Shown: positions 37,581-48,599 of the stretch, piece after piece
Layout of the letters: each line of letters opens with the position of its first letter
Numbering within the stretch: position 1 is the first letter of the stretch
Origin: Acetivibrio mesophilus
GTDB lineage: Bacteria > Bacillota > Clostridia > Acetivibrionales > Acetivibrionaceae
DNA length: 64,000 nt
Direction: 5' to 3'
Assembly: GCF_004102745.1 (NCBI RefSeq)
Contig: NZ_RLII01000014.1
Location: 19,743-83,742 of the forward strand
The notes under the pieces: generated by a model
Database searches by the model: none
Told to the model about the DNA's origin: nothing
What the model saw: only the letters and a program-made list of their open reading frames with translations
Translations under genes and position numbers: made by a program

Positions 37581-37606
37581 ATTAGGGCATGGGCTTATGC
37601 CCTAAT
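37581..37606 (+). terminator. Hairpin between the pilin and TadE genes
   Basis: ATTAGGGCAT pairs perfectly with ATGCCCTAAT around GGGCTT; the following AGATTCTTTTCTT is only a weak T-tract. It may be a partial terminator or RNA-stability element that lets pilin mRNA exceed downstream messages. Confidence 0.5.
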
Positions 37607-37661
37607 AGATTCTTTTCTTATTAGTACTTGTATATTATTTTTGTCTAAGAGGGCAGGTTAT

Positions 37662-38354
37662 ATGAATTGTAGAAAAAGTATCAAAAGGCTTATCAAGGAT
37701 AATAGGGGGAGTTTTACGGTAGAAGCGGCTGTAATTGTTCCTACTGTCATTCTAATCATGTTTGCATTGATACTGATTAGCGAATTCCTGTATCAAAAAT
37801 CATGCATACAGGCTATTGCTGACAGAACAGTGCAGCGTGGAGCGGAAATCTGGAACTCTCCATCTAAAGACATGGTTTTTGGGCAAATCACTCTGGATAA
37901 TATGGATGACGCGGATCTATATTGGAGAATATGGGAGATGAGTGATAGTAAAAAGAAAAAGGAATCTAAAATTGAAGGTTATGCAGGTTATTTATTGAAG
38001 GAATCAGCTGTTCTTGGTAAGCCCGTAGACCTGAAAATAACTGCAGTTGTAGTGGAAGATTATATAGTATATAAAAAAATAAGGGTTAATGTGGAAGCGA
38101 AATATAAAAATCCTTTCTTGTCACTATTAAAAGTATTCGGAATAGGGAATACCATAACAATTAAAACCCATTCGGATGCTATAATAAACGAACCGGTAGA
38201 GTTTATCAGGACTACGGATTTTGTTGTTGATGTTGTTGAGGAAGTAGATAATAAAGTATTTGAAGGCAAGGGAGGGGAGATGGTAAAGGACGTAAGGGAA
38301 GGAATTTCCAATGTTTTCTTAAAGGTTAAGGATTTCTTGAACAATGAAAAGTAA
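37662..38354 (+). CDS. TadE-like pseudopilin
   Basis: 230 aa from ATG 37662, preceded by GAGGGCAGG; a TTG at 37641 is less likely. A basic start is followed by NRGSFTVEAAVIVPTVILIM, the TadE-type class III leader with the Glu after the cleavage site, and one transmembrane segment. The rest is outside the cell. TadE pseudopilins are processed like Flp and help pilus formation. No separate TadF or TadG gene is present. Confidence 0.85.
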   Translation: MNCRKSIKRLIKDNRGSFTVEAAVIVPTVILIMFALILISEFLYQKSCIQAIADRTVQRGAEIWNSPSKDMVFGQITLDNMDDADLYWRIWEMSDSKKKKESKIEGYAGYLLKESAVLGKPVDLKITAVVVEDYIVYKKIRVNVEAKYKNPFLSLLKVFGIGNTITIKTHSDAIINEPVEFIRTTDFVVDVVEEVDNKVFEGKGGEMVKDVREGISNVFLKVKDFLNNEK

Positions 38355-38405
38355 GACTCCAATAAGAAAAATAAACATATATACTAATAATGGGGAAATG
38401 TACAA

Positions 38406-39035
38406 ATGACTTATATTTTAATGTTTAGCCTGGGAATTATCATAGGGTTTATAATTAATCTTTCTACGGACTATGAAAAGTGCATCGATACCGACAGATT
38501 AAAGTGGTTTATCGGATATGTATACAAAAAGCCCCAATACATAGCGATAATGCTGTTGACACCCCTTGCTTTTATGCTTGTATACCATAAATCTCAGACA
38601 AATCTTGAGGTGATTCGGTACTGTATTCTGTACATATTGCTGGAAGCATCCTCTATGAAAGATTATAGAGAAAGGCTTATATCCAATAAGCTGATTATTG
38701 CCGGAATAGTTTTGGGATTGGCTGCAGCTGCTCTGGATGCAGATTCGACGAGAATCATACAATCAGTAATTGCTTTTATTGCAATTGGTTTGATAATGTC
38801 CTTGGTCACATTTGCCACAAGAGGAGGAGTTGGAATGGGTGATACAAAGCTTATTGCCGTATCCAGTCTCTATATCGAACTTGTCGGCATGGTATCCGTC
38901 ATGTTTTATTCTCTTGTGCTTAGCGGTATAACGGGAATAATTCTCCTTATATTAAAAAGGGCAAATTTAAAGTCCAGAATACCTTTTGCCCCTTTCTTAG
39001 CCCTCGGATTCTTAATTTACCTGCTTCTTTTATAA
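38406..39035 (+). CDS. Prepilin peptidase, TadV/CpaA type
   Basis: 209 aa, about six hydrophobic segments. The two catalytic Asp sites of GxGD proteases appear as SMKDYRERLISN and RGGVGMGDTKL. It lacks the large cytoplasmic Cys-rich domain of PilD, as TadV does. It should cut Flp and TadE after the leader Gly. It is the last gene of the Tad run and faces the FHA gene at a 26-base gap. Confidence 0.88.
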   Translation: MTYILMFSLGIIIGFIINLSTDYEKCIDTDRLKWFIGYVYKKPQYIAIMLLTPLAFMLVYHKSQTNLEVIRYCILYILLEASSMKDYRERLISNKLIIAGIVLGLAAAALDADSTRIIQSVIAFIAIGLIMSLVTFATRGGVGMGDTKLIAVSSLYIELVGMVSVMFYSLVLSGITGIILLILKRANLKSRIPFAPFLALGFLIYLLLL

Positions 39036-39061
39036 CTCCTCCATAGTCAATACGATCCATT

Positions 39062-40639
39062 TTACGGAATTATAAAGACATATTCACTGTTGGCAAAAGT
39101 AATTTTATCGTTGTTTTTTATTTCACACTCTGTGTTGGCAGCAAGTCTTGTACCATTGACGAATGTACCGTTTCTGGAATTCAAATCTTTGACAAAGTAA
39201 CGTCCATCCTTTGATATTATCTCAGCATGTACTTTTCCAACGGCGTTATTTTGGCTTATGTAATCCACTTGGCTTTTAAGTCTTCCTATTATAAAGTTGG
39301 GCTTGTTGATTACTATTTCTTCTGTTACTTCGCTCTTTTTTGACTGTAAGTAGGGGTATGAATTTGATACACCTAGATAAACAGTCTCTTCCAGAGGCGA
39401 TGGTGAAAGCACAGTTGTTTCATTTAAAGGGTTACGACTGTTTGCTGCATTGTTTAGATTGAATTGTGGCTGTGAAGGTGTATTGTTTATTGGAGGAATG
39501 CTTTGCATATTTGAAACAGTGGTAAAATTTCTTTTTTCCATATTAATTTGTGTTTTAACAACAGGCTTTTCTTTGACAGTGCAGATGCTTTCAACCTTGT
39601 TTTTTTCATTTAAGATTGTTTTCCATACAACATAGGATGCGGCACTAGCCAAGATACCAATACCCAAAATATTAATGGCCGGTTCGTTTCCTAAAGAATC
39701 CATGACTCCTGACGCTAAAAGCACAATGGATCCAATAACAATAACTGCCTGCAATATAGCGCCGATTATTATTACACTGGTTTTATACTTCATTCTAACT
39801 ACGGTATTTTCGGCCATATTTACTGGCTTGGTAGGTCTGCCGGAAACAGGTGCCTGTGGGGCAGGTTTCGGCACACCGGGCTTTGGTATGCTGGATTTCG
39901 GTGCCTCCGGTTTTGGCATAGTGGCTCTGGGAATATCCGACCTTTGAACATTCGCTTTTGGTGCAGTTGACATTGGCGATACCACCGGTGGCGCAGACTG
40001 CATAGGTACATTTTGCTGTTGAATAACTGAAGGCTGCACAGCCGGATTTGGAATATCGGTTTCTTGCTTCAAATCGTTTAGCAGCTTATTAAACTCTAAA
40101 ATATTAAAGGTATCTGATTTCAAAAGATTCAAAATCCTTTGAAGGAAGTTGTCGCTATTGGTTTCATCTATATTTGCACTGTACATTATGAAGTTTGCGG
40201 TGAAATTTTTTAACTGGTCATTTACATTGTGTTCTATGTTTAATGGAAGATAGACCAGTGAAACCTCTAGAGTGTTTGGGTCTATGTAAATATAGTCTTC
40301 GTTTAAAAGGAATGATCTATCAGACAATAAATAGTCTTTGGAACTAAGTATTGTCTTTAGAATATCCTTGAATATGTTTATAAAATCATCCCTTTTTAGC
40401 TTGTTGCGCTTAAGATACTGGGATAAAGCCAATTTGGACGTTATATTATAATATAGATTGTGTTTCGAATCCTTTTGTCTAATATCTAGGGATAAAATAT
40501 TGTCGTTTGGATTGTTGGCAAGCATTTCAACCTGGTATAAAAGCACGTCTTCGCCGGCATCAACACTAACCACAAGGAAGCTGCCTGTGGCACTACTCTC
40601 ATAATTGAATTCAAATTTCTTCAAATAATCATTAGCCAT
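39062..40639 (-). CDS. FHA-domain membrane protein with N-terminal DUF6382-like region
   Basis: 525 aa. Residues 1-190 form a globular domain of the type found in clostridial FHA proteins next to Tad loci. A Pro-rich linker follows (about 195-275, many PKP and APKS repeats), then two membrane segments near 285-340. The C-terminal ~90 residues are an FHA domain (IIGRLKSQVDYI, NAVGKVHAEI, LNSRNGTFVNG) that would bind phosphothreonine. It probably links Ser/Thr kinase signalling to the pilus. It is convergent with the Tad operon; no kinase gene is near. Confidence 0.8.
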   Translation of the reverse strand: MANDYLKKFEFNYESSATGSFLVVSVDAGEDVLLYQVEMLANNPNDNILSLDIRQKDSKHNLYYNITSKLALSQYLKRNKLKRDDFINIFKDILKTILSSKDYLLSDRSFLLNEDYIYIDPNTLEVSLVYLPLNIEHNVNDQLKNFTANFIMYSANIDETNSDNFLQRILNLLKSDTFNILEFNKLLNDLKQETDIPNPAVQPSVIQQQNVPMQSAPPVVSPMSTAPKANVQRSDIPRATMPKPEAPKSSIPKPGVPKPAPQAPVSGRPTKPVNMAENTVVRMKYKTSVIIIGAILQAVIVIGSIVLLASGVMDSLGNEPAINILGIGILASAASYVVWKTILNEKNKVESICTVKEKPVVKTQINMEKRNFTTVSNMQSIPPINNTPSQPQFNLNNAANSRNPLNETTVLSPSPLEETVYLGVSNSYPYLQSKKSEVTEEIVINKPNFIIGRLKSQVDYISQNNAVGKVHAEIISKDGRYFVKDLNSRNGTFVNGTRLAANTECEIKNNDKITFANSEYVFIIP

Positions 40640-40917
40640 AGAATAATATCCCCCTCGTTTATCGAAAAAATATTATGATGATTATTATGTATACTTTATC
40701 TTCTGTTTACAGATTATTTTACATTTTTTATCAAAATTCAATATGCGTATACTACTATTTTATCAGTTCATTGGGTAATTTGGCAACTATTGATTTATAT
40801 TGTTAAATATTATTTGACTATTGACAATTGAGCTATTGGCAATTAAAATTAAATAATAATTGTAAATTAGGTAATTATAAATATTGATTAGATTGTTATT
40901 AAATACTTATAATAGCT
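40640..40917. other. AT-rich spacer between divergent FHA gene and the T-box leader
   Basis: About 280 bases with no open frame of note, rich in A and T. It should carry the divergent promoters of the FHA gene and the hisS leader; I could not fix one with confidence. Confidence 0.5.
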
Positions 40918-41172
40918 ATGAATAGGAAAAGTAGCCAATTCTGCCTTCAGGGAGAGGGTGCCGTGACTGGAAGCACTTTCAGGAAAAGGGTTGGTGAAAG
41001 GACACCTTGGAGCTGATGGGCTGAAAGTTGATATACGATTAGGCTTATCCGTAAATTCTTGCGTTAAAGAATTATAAGTGGGCACGATATATCATATTGT
41101 TGCCTATTAGGGTGGCACCGCGGGAAAACAGCCTCTCGTCCCTGACATTTGTCAGACGGGAGGCTTTAATAA
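40918..41172 (+). promoter_or_regulatory. T-box riboswitch leader of hisS-aspS
   Basis: The hallmark T-box AGGGTGGCACCGCGG is at 41109-41123. It is followed by an intrinsic terminator, GCCTCTCGTCCCTGAC to GTCAGACGGGAGGC (41131-41164) plus T-run. Upstream is a Stem I-like region with GGGAGAGGGTGCC and GGTGAAAGGACACCTTGG. A plausible specifier is CAC (41003-41005), a His codon, fitting hisS downstream. Uncharged tRNA-His would then stabilise the antiterminator. Left limit approximate. Confidence 0.92.
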
Positions 41173-41212
41173 TATTATTTTAGTATAAAACACGAAAAAC
41201 TGGAGGTTTATG

Positions 41213-42466
41213 ATGTTAACACAGGCACCTAAAGGGACAAAGGATATTTTACCGTCCGAGATTCACAAGTGGCAGTATATTGAAAAGGAAATAGCAAAGC
41301 TCTGTCATGACTTTGGCTATAAGGAAATCCGTATCCCTGTATTTGAGCATACCGAGTTATTTCAACGAGGAGTTGGAGATACTACAGATATTGTGCAAAA
41401 GGAAATGTACACTTTTTTGGATAAGGGTCAGAGGAGTATTACATTGCGACCTGAAGGAACTGCAGGTGTTGTAAGGAGCTATATTGAAAATGGTATGGCA
41501 TCTTTGCCCCAACCTGTAAAACTATATTACAATATTACAGCATACAGGTATGAAAATGTGCAAAAAGGCCGTTATAGGGAGTTCCACCAGTTTGGGGTTG
41601 AGGCTTTTGGAGCTAATGGACCTTCAATAGATGTGGAGATAATAAGCATGTTGAGATTGTTCTTTGACAGGCTTGGGATAAACCAGGTTAGTCTTAATAT
41701 AAACAGCATAGGTTGTCCTGTCTGCAGGGCCGAATACAATAAAAAGCTAACGGATTATCTGAGGCCGAACTTAGATAAGCTGTGTGATACATGTAATACA
41801 AGGTTTGAAAGAAATCCTCTGAGAATTATTGACTGCAAGGAGGACTCTTGTAAAAAAATTACTGCCAGTGCACCTGCCCTTATAGAAAATTTGTGCGATG
41901 ATTGCAAGAACCACTTTGAAGGGCTCAAGGCAGGGCTTGAAAACCTTGGCATTGATTATACTATTGATAAAAATATAGTAAGAGGACTCGATTACTATAC
42001 CAAAACCGTATTTGAATTTGTATCGAGCAATATAGGTGCGCAGGGTACGGTATGCGGCGGAGGAAGATATGACGGATTGATTGAAGCATGCGGCGGCAAA
42101 CCTACACCGGGAATAGGTTTTGCAATAGGCTTGGAAAGACTTTTGATGGTGATGGAAAATCAGGGTATCGAAATTCCGGAACCGAAGGGTTTGGATATTT
42201 TTATCGCAGCAATAGGCGATAAGGCCAATATGTATGCGGAGAAAATGGTTTATGAATTGCGAAAAGAAGGTCTTAGCGCTCAGAAAGATTTGGTGGGAAA
42301 AAGCATTAAGGCACAGATGAAGTATGCTGACAAGCTGGGAGCAAAGTACAGCATTGTTCTGGGTGATGATGAGATTGATTCGGGCAAGGCAGTACTTAAG
42401 AATATGGAGACAGGAGACCAAAAGGAAATAAGCCTGGATACTTTGATAAGCAGGTTAAAAATGTAA
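41213..42466 (+). CDS. hisS: Histidyl-tRNA synthetase
   Basis: 417 aa from ATG 41213, with GGAGG six bases upstream (ATG 41210 would be too close). Class II motifs are present: LRPEGTAG and the His-specific GGGRYDGLIEA. The family start TQAPKGTKDILP is intact. It has a Cys-rich stretch near residues 165-220 (CPVCRAEYNKK, CDTCN, CDDC), which may bind zinc, as in some Firmicutes HisS. It charges tRNA-His with ATP in the cytoplasm. The T-box leader above controls it. Confidence 0.96.
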   Translation: MLTQAPKGTKDILPSEIHKWQYIEKEIAKLCHDFGYKEIRIPVFEHTELFQRGVGDTTDIVQKEMYTFLDKGQRSITLRPEGTAGVVRSYIENGMASLPQPVKLYYNITAYRYENVQKGRYREFHQFGVEAFGANGPSIDVEIISMLRLFFDRLGINQVSLNINSIGCPVCRAEYNKKLTDYLRPNLDKLCDTCNTRFERNPLRIIDCKEDSCKKITASAPALIENLCDDCKNHFEGLKAGLENLGIDYTIDKNIVRGLDYYTKTVFEFVSSNIGAQGTVCGGGRYDGLIEACGGKPTPGIGFAIGLERLLMVMENQGIEIPEPKGLDIFIAAIGDKANMYAEKMVYELRKEGLSAQKDLVGKSIKAQMKYADKLGAKYSIVLGDDEIDSGKAVLKNMETGDQKEISLDTLISRLKM

Positions 42467-42516
42467 TTATTTCGATTAATGTAATCAAAGCAATTTTGAA
42501 ATGGAGGTATAAATAT

Positions 42517-44298
42517 ATGGGAGAATCTATTTATGGATTAAAAAGGACACATATGTGCGCCCAGCTTAGTGTGGATGATGTTGGGAAAACCGTTACGGTT
42601 ATGGGATGGTGCAACAAAAGCAGAAATCTTGGCGGAGTAATATTTGTTACTTTAAGAGACAGAACCGGTATAATCCAAGTGGTGTTTAACGACACAACAG
42701 ATCCTGAGATTTTTGCAAAAGCTGTGCCAATCAGAAGTGAATATGTACTTGCTGTAGTAGGAGAGGTTGCGAAAAGAAGCCCGGAAGCAATAAATTCCAG
42801 CCTTCCCACAGGAGAAATTGAGATTATTGCAAAGGAATTGAGAATACTGAGCAGTGCTGAGACTCCACCTATATATATTGAAGAGGATTCCGATGTAAAC
42901 GAAGCTACTAGACTTAAGTACAGGTATCTAGATTTGAGAAGGCCTGACATGCAGAGAAATTTAATCTTAAGGCATAGAGTGGCAAAAATCGCCAGAGACT
43001 ATTATGATGAAAACGGTTTTATTGAAATAGAGACTCCGATGCTTACCAAGAGCACTCCGGAAGGAGCAAGAGACTATTTGGTGCCAAGCAGAGTACATCC
43101 GGGAAAATTTTTTGCATTGCCTCAGTCACCCCAGCTTTTTAAGCAGTTGTTGATGGTTTCGGGCTTTGACAGGTATATTCAGATTGTAAAATGCTTCAGG
43201 GATGAGGACCTTAGAGCTGACAGGCAGCCTGAGTTTACACAGATAGACTTGGAAATGTCCTTTGTGAATGTTGAGGATGTACTTACCATAAATGAAGGAT
43301 TTATAAAAAAGGTATTCAAGGAGGCTATTGATGTTGACCTTGAGACTCCTTTCCTTAGAATGCCGTACAGAGAAGCAATGGAGCGGTTTGGCTCCGACAA
43401 GCCGGATATAAGGTTTGGATTTGAGTTGGTCAACTTATCCGACCTTGCAGAGAACTGCGGATTCAAGGTATTTGCCGATGCTGTCAAAAATGGAGGAAGC
43501 GTCAGGGCAATAAATGCAAAGGGTTGCGGCAGTAAATTTAGCAGGAAGGAAATAGATGCTCTCGGTGAATTTGTAAAAACCTACGGAGCAAAAGGATTGG
43601 CCTGGATAGTTGTAGGAGAAAAGGAGCATAAATCCCCAATTACCAAGTTCTTTAGCGAGGACGAAGTTAACGCTATTTTAGCTAGAGTGGAAGCGGAGCC
43701 GGGAGACCTTATATGCTTTATCGCAGACAAGAACCAGGTTGTATACGATTCATTGGGTCAGCTTAGGGTTGAGGTGGCAAGAAAATTGGGTCTATTGGAT
43801 GACAAGGAATTCAAATTCCTGTGGGTGACGGAATTCCCGCTCTTTGAATATGACGAAGAGGAAAAGCGTTATGTTGCAAAGCATCATCCTTTTACATCCC
43901 CAATGGATGAGGATATTGAATTGCTGGACACCGACCCGTCGAAGGTCAGAGCCAAAGCCTATGATATTGTATTAAACGGTACCGAAATTGGCGGAGGAAG
44001 CATCAGAATCCACAGTCAGGAACTGCAGACGAAAATGTTCAAGCTTCTAGGCTTTACAGAAAAGGATGCATGGGACAGGTTTGGATTCCTTCTTGAAGCC
44101 TTCAAATATGGGACGCCTCCCCACGGTGGAATGGCATTCGGACTTGACAGATTAATAATGCTTATGGCCGGAAGAAACAGCATTAGAGATGTTATTGCAT
44201 TTCCTAAGGGGCAGAACGCATCATGTCTCATGTCAAATGCACCGGATGTGGTTGACCCGAAACAGCTTGAGGAGCTGAAAATAAAGTTTGATCTGTAA
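42517..44298 (+). CDS. aspS: Aspartyl-tRNA synthetase
   Basis: 593 aa from ATG 42517, preceded by ATGGAGG; an ATG at 42496 would add seven residues. The OB anticodon-binding domain is about 15-110 and begins GLKRTHMCAQLS. The catalytic core has FIEIETPMLTKSTPEGARDYLVPSR, and a GAD insert and the final class II motif FGLDRLIMLM follow. No T-box or terminator separates it from hisS (50-base gap), so both are probably read together and answer to His supply. Confidence 0.96.
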   Translation: MGESIYGLKRTHMCAQLSVDDVGKTVTVMGWCNKSRNLGGVIFVTLRDRTGIIQVVFNDTTDPEIFAKAVPIRSEYVLAVVGEVAKRSPEAINSSLPTGEIEIIAKELRILSSAETPPIYIEEDSDVNEATRLKYRYLDLRRPDMQRNLILRHRVAKIARDYYDENGFIEIETPMLTKSTPEGARDYLVPSRVHPGKFFALPQSPQLFKQLLMVSGFDRYIQIVKCFRDEDLRADRQPEFTQIDLEMSFVNVEDVLTINEGFIKKVFKEAIDVDLETPFLRMPYREAMERFGSDKPDIRFGFELVNLSDLAENCGFKVFADAVKNGGSVRAINAKGCGSKFSRKEIDALGEFVKTYGAKGLAWIVVGEKEHKSPITKFFSEDEVNAILARVEAEPGDLICFIADKNQVVYDSLGQLRVEVARKLGLLDDKEFKFLWVTEFPLFEYDEEEKRYVAKHHPFTSPMDEDIELLDTDPSKVRAKAYDIVLNGTEIGGGSIRIHSQELQTKMFKLLGFTEKDAWDRFGFLLEAFKYGTPPHGGMAFGLDRLIMLMAGRNSIRDVIAFPKGQNASCLMSNAPDVVDPKQLEELKIKFDL

Positions 44299-44340
44299 TA
44301 TTGGATTTGCAATAATTAGAAGATAAGTGTAGTAATTAGA

Positions 44341-44377
44341 GCATGGGTATAAAAATGATTTATGCCCATGCTTTTTT
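44341..44377 (+). terminator. Intrinsic terminator of hisS-aspS
   Basis: GCATGGGTAT (44341-44350) pairs with ATGCCCATGC (44362-44371, one G-U), followed by TTTTTTG. Confidence 0.9.
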
Positions 44378-44385
44378 GTCTTTAT

Positions 44386-45018
44386 GAATACCACCTGCTA
44401 TGCAGGTGGTTCCAAAAAGCTTATAGCTATGAGTAGATAAAAATACCTCCATTTGCTAAAATATAGCGGGTTTAGCCGACCGCATAAATAGCAAAAGGAG
44501 GTACTATCCAAATGGATAATAATACATTAGCACATACGAAGTGGAATTGCAAATACCATATAGTGTTTGCACCTAAGTATAGAAGACAAGTTATATACGG
44601 GATAATAAAAGAAGATATAGGTAAAATACTGAGGAAATTATGTGAGTTTAAGGGAGTCGAAATTATAGAAGCAAATGCCTGTAAAGATCATATCCATATG
44701 TTAGTAGCGATACCACCAAAGCTCAGTGTATCAAACTTTATGGGTTATCTTAAGGGAAAAAGTTCATTAATGATATTTGATAGGCATGCAAATCTAAAAT
44801 ACAAATATGGAAATAGGCAATTCTGGTGTAGAGGTTTTTATGTAGATACAGTTGGAAGAAACAAAAAGGCAATAGAAGAGTACATAAAAAACCAACTGCA
44901 AGAAGACATTGCAACAGACCAGATAAGCCTAAAAGAGTATATAGACCCGTTTACGGGTGAGCTAGTAAATAAAAACAAGAAAAAATAACCCCTTTGAGGG
45001 TGCGTCTTAGGGATTTTC
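44386..45018 (+). mobile_element. IS200/IS605-family insertion sequence
   Basis: The left end has the subterminal hairpin ACCACCTGC/GCAGGTGGT (44390-44410); the right end has hairpin ACCCCTTTGAGGGT (44988-45001) followed by CTTAGGGATTT (45006-45016). Between them lies one TnpA gene and no tnpB, so it is IS200-like. It inserted just after the aspS terminator. A related deletion derivative lies at 59520-59664. Exact outer bases are inferred from hairpin positions. Confidence 0.85.
44512..44988 (+). CDS. tnpA: IS200-type Y1 HUH transposase TnpA
   Basis: 158 aa, full length for IS200 TnpA. It starts MDNNTLAHTKWNCKYHIVFAPKYRR, with the HUH motif DHIHMLV and the catalytic-helix region VGRNKKAIEEYIKNQ. 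It cuts and joins single-stranded DNA at the hairpin ends. AGGAGG is upstream. No disruption is seen, so it may be active and could mobilise related nonautonomous copies. Confidence 0.93.
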   Translation: MDNNTLAHTKWNCKYHIVFAPKYRRQVIYGIIKEDIGKILRKLCEFKGVEIIEANACKDHIHMLVAIPPKLSVSNFMGYLKGKSSLMIFDRHANLKYKYGNRQFWCRGFYVDTVGRNKKAIEEYIKNQLQEDIATDQISLKEYIDPFTGELVNKNKKK

Positions 45019-45031
45019 AATTCAGGAAAAT

Positions 45032-46969
<1,938 letters not shown>

Positions 46970-47164
46970 AAGATACTCCTCCTTCCTGACTCTGGGGGGT
47001 AGGGGGTAATAAATCCTTACACCCTTTCAATCGTGCAACGGGCGTGGGGTTTCACACAAAAAAACGCGAATTCAAACGGGGTATTAAGGGAACAACCGGG
47101 ATAAAATGCATATAATTGATATAAATTTGGTGTGTATTTCATCTTGGGAAAGTTCCTTCTTTAG

Positions 47165-47204
47165 GAGAAAAGGCACAGCAGGATATTCCACTGTGCCTTT
47201 TCTC
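47165..47204 (-). terminator. Terminator of the capsid gene
   Basis: GAGAAAAGGCACAG (47165-47178) and CTGTGCCTTTTCTC (47191-47204) are perfect complements, with T-rich flank on the minus strand. It lies just after the capsid stop codon. Confidence 0.8.
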
Positions 47205-47211
47205 GTATGTT

Positions 47212-48159
47212 TTAACTGTTGGTCTCGGTATTCATCTGAATTACCTTCACTGCCTCCGGGCGGATAAGTTTTCCGTCAACAAATTCAAAGGCAAGGTAAC
47301 CTATCTGGTCGAGCAGGGCAAACTTCTCTGAGAGTGCCCTCACGCTGACAGGGCTTCTGCAGATGATCCAGTAGTAGCTGAAATCACCGAAGGCAATAGG
47401 CTTAGAATCTGACTCCATATCCGGCATAAACTCTGATATAAATACCTTTTTACCGAGGATGGTATCATCGCTGTTGCGCCAAAGGTAGTTTCCGGCTTCG
47501 TCCTTCATTGTGCGAAGGGCAAGAGCGGTTTTATCATTCATGAGCCATACGGCATTTTTACGGTATTCCGACTTCACAGAGAAGTACAGGCGGATTATAT
47601 GATCATAGGTGATTTCATCGACGGAATATGCAACCTCAGCGCCGTTTGCATCGTTTAAGATACCTGTCGGCATTTGCACACCGGTACCGTTAATAAAGGC
47701 GTTGTCCTCAGCTTTGGCAAAGTTCCTGGCAAGGCGCTTTACAAGGTAGCTTTCAATGTCGAATGCGGCATTGCGGACAAAGTCTGAATTCATTTTTACA
47801 AGAGCAGCGAGCTTATGGCTTTCAACGGTGTATTGAGTGAAATCATTTAGTCCGTCAAAAACTGGGATAGCGCCGCCTTCCGGCACAAACTGCGCAAGGT
47901 CATCGTATTCCTTTGCAAGGATGTGATAACTGCCTTCATATACGTTAAAGGTTGTGCCGATTTTACGGAACAGGCTTTCGTTTATGATGGCTGCTTCATA
48001 TTTGTTATTTGTGGCATTTGGCATGACATAAGTACCCGTCTCGCTGCTGCGGCCTTCGGAAAGTCCGGAATAACCGTCTTCCTGGCCGCGCATGGCATTC
48101 CAGAAGTTCTTGCTGTATTCCGGCTGACCGGTATATACTATGACTTCAGTATAATTCAT
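47212..48159 (-). CDS. HK97-fold phage major capsid protein, lone copy
   Basis: 315 aa. The sequence begins near MNYTEVIVYTGQPEYSKNF, close to the mature part of HK97-type capsids, with AAIINESLFRKIG, SHKLAALVKMNSDFV, VKRLARNFAKAEDNAFINGTG and the tail YLAFEFVDGKLIRPEA. The scaffold-like delta domain and a protease are lacking, so the protein may not need maturation. No terminase, portal, head-tail or tail genes are nearby. It sits between the zinc-ribbon gene and tnpW on the same strand, so it belongs to this element. It could form small shells for a phage satellite or have been kept for another role. Confidence 0.85.
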   Translation of the reverse strand: MNYTEVIVYTGQPEYSKNFWNAMRGQEDGYSGLSEGRSSETGTYVMPNATNNKYEAAIINESLFRKIGTTFNVYEGSYHILAKEYDDLAQFVPEGGAIPVFDGLNDFTQYTVESHKLAALVKMNSDFVRNAAFDIESYLVKRLARNFAKAEDNAFINGTGVQMPTGILNDANGAEVAYSVDEITYDHIIRLYFSVKSEYRKNAVWLMNDKTALALRTMKDEAGNYLWRNSDDTILGKKVFISEFMPDMESDSKPIAFGDFSYYWIICRSPVSVRALSEKFALLDQIGYLAFEFVDGKLIRPEAVKVIQMNTETNS

Positions 48160-48171
48160 GGCGTTCCCTCC

Positions 48172-48477
48172 TTAAATCTTATCGCAGAATGGACAGGCAT
48201 AGAGACCGAGGTCATGGTAGCTGAGCGATCTTCCTACCTGTTTCAAGTGGTGGTGGCATTTCGGACACAGAATGTTATATGCCATAGCCCCTTCAATGGT
48301 ATGAGGATGCTTTGCATGGAGGCGGTATCGCAATTTTAACTTTCCTTTATCGTCTTCGATGACAACATCGGAAAGATGCAGGTCGCACATGGTATGGGCG
48401 AACTCATCGGAATAGTAAGTGTGCTGCGGTCGCAGCAAAGTGCCTTCCTTGTTCATTTTCATAAGCGGATAATTCAT
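48172..48477 (-). CDS. Small zinc-ribbon protein of the element
   Basis: 101 aa. Two CxxC pairs at the C-terminus (CPKCHHHL and CPFCDKI) form a likely treble zinc ribbon; the rest has no recognised domain. It starts 420 bases downstream of the primase gene and lies 12 bases upstream of the capsid gene, on the same strand. GAGGAGG sits before the ATG. Role unknown; it may bind the DNA of the element or the capsid. Confidence 0.7.
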   Translation of the reverse strand: MNYPLMKMNKEGTLLRPQHTYYSDEFAHTMCDLHLSDVVIEDDKGKLKLRYRLHAKHPHTIEGAMAYNILCPKCHHHLKQVGRSLSYHDLGLYACPFCDKI

Positions 48478-48599
48478 GATTTTTCCCTCCTCAAAATTAA
48501 GATGTTTAAATGCGGTTGATGATATTTCCTGTAGATTAATTGCTGAACGTTCGTCATGTTGAATCGCTGTAAATGTTCCTCCCTCTGGTGATACTTCCG

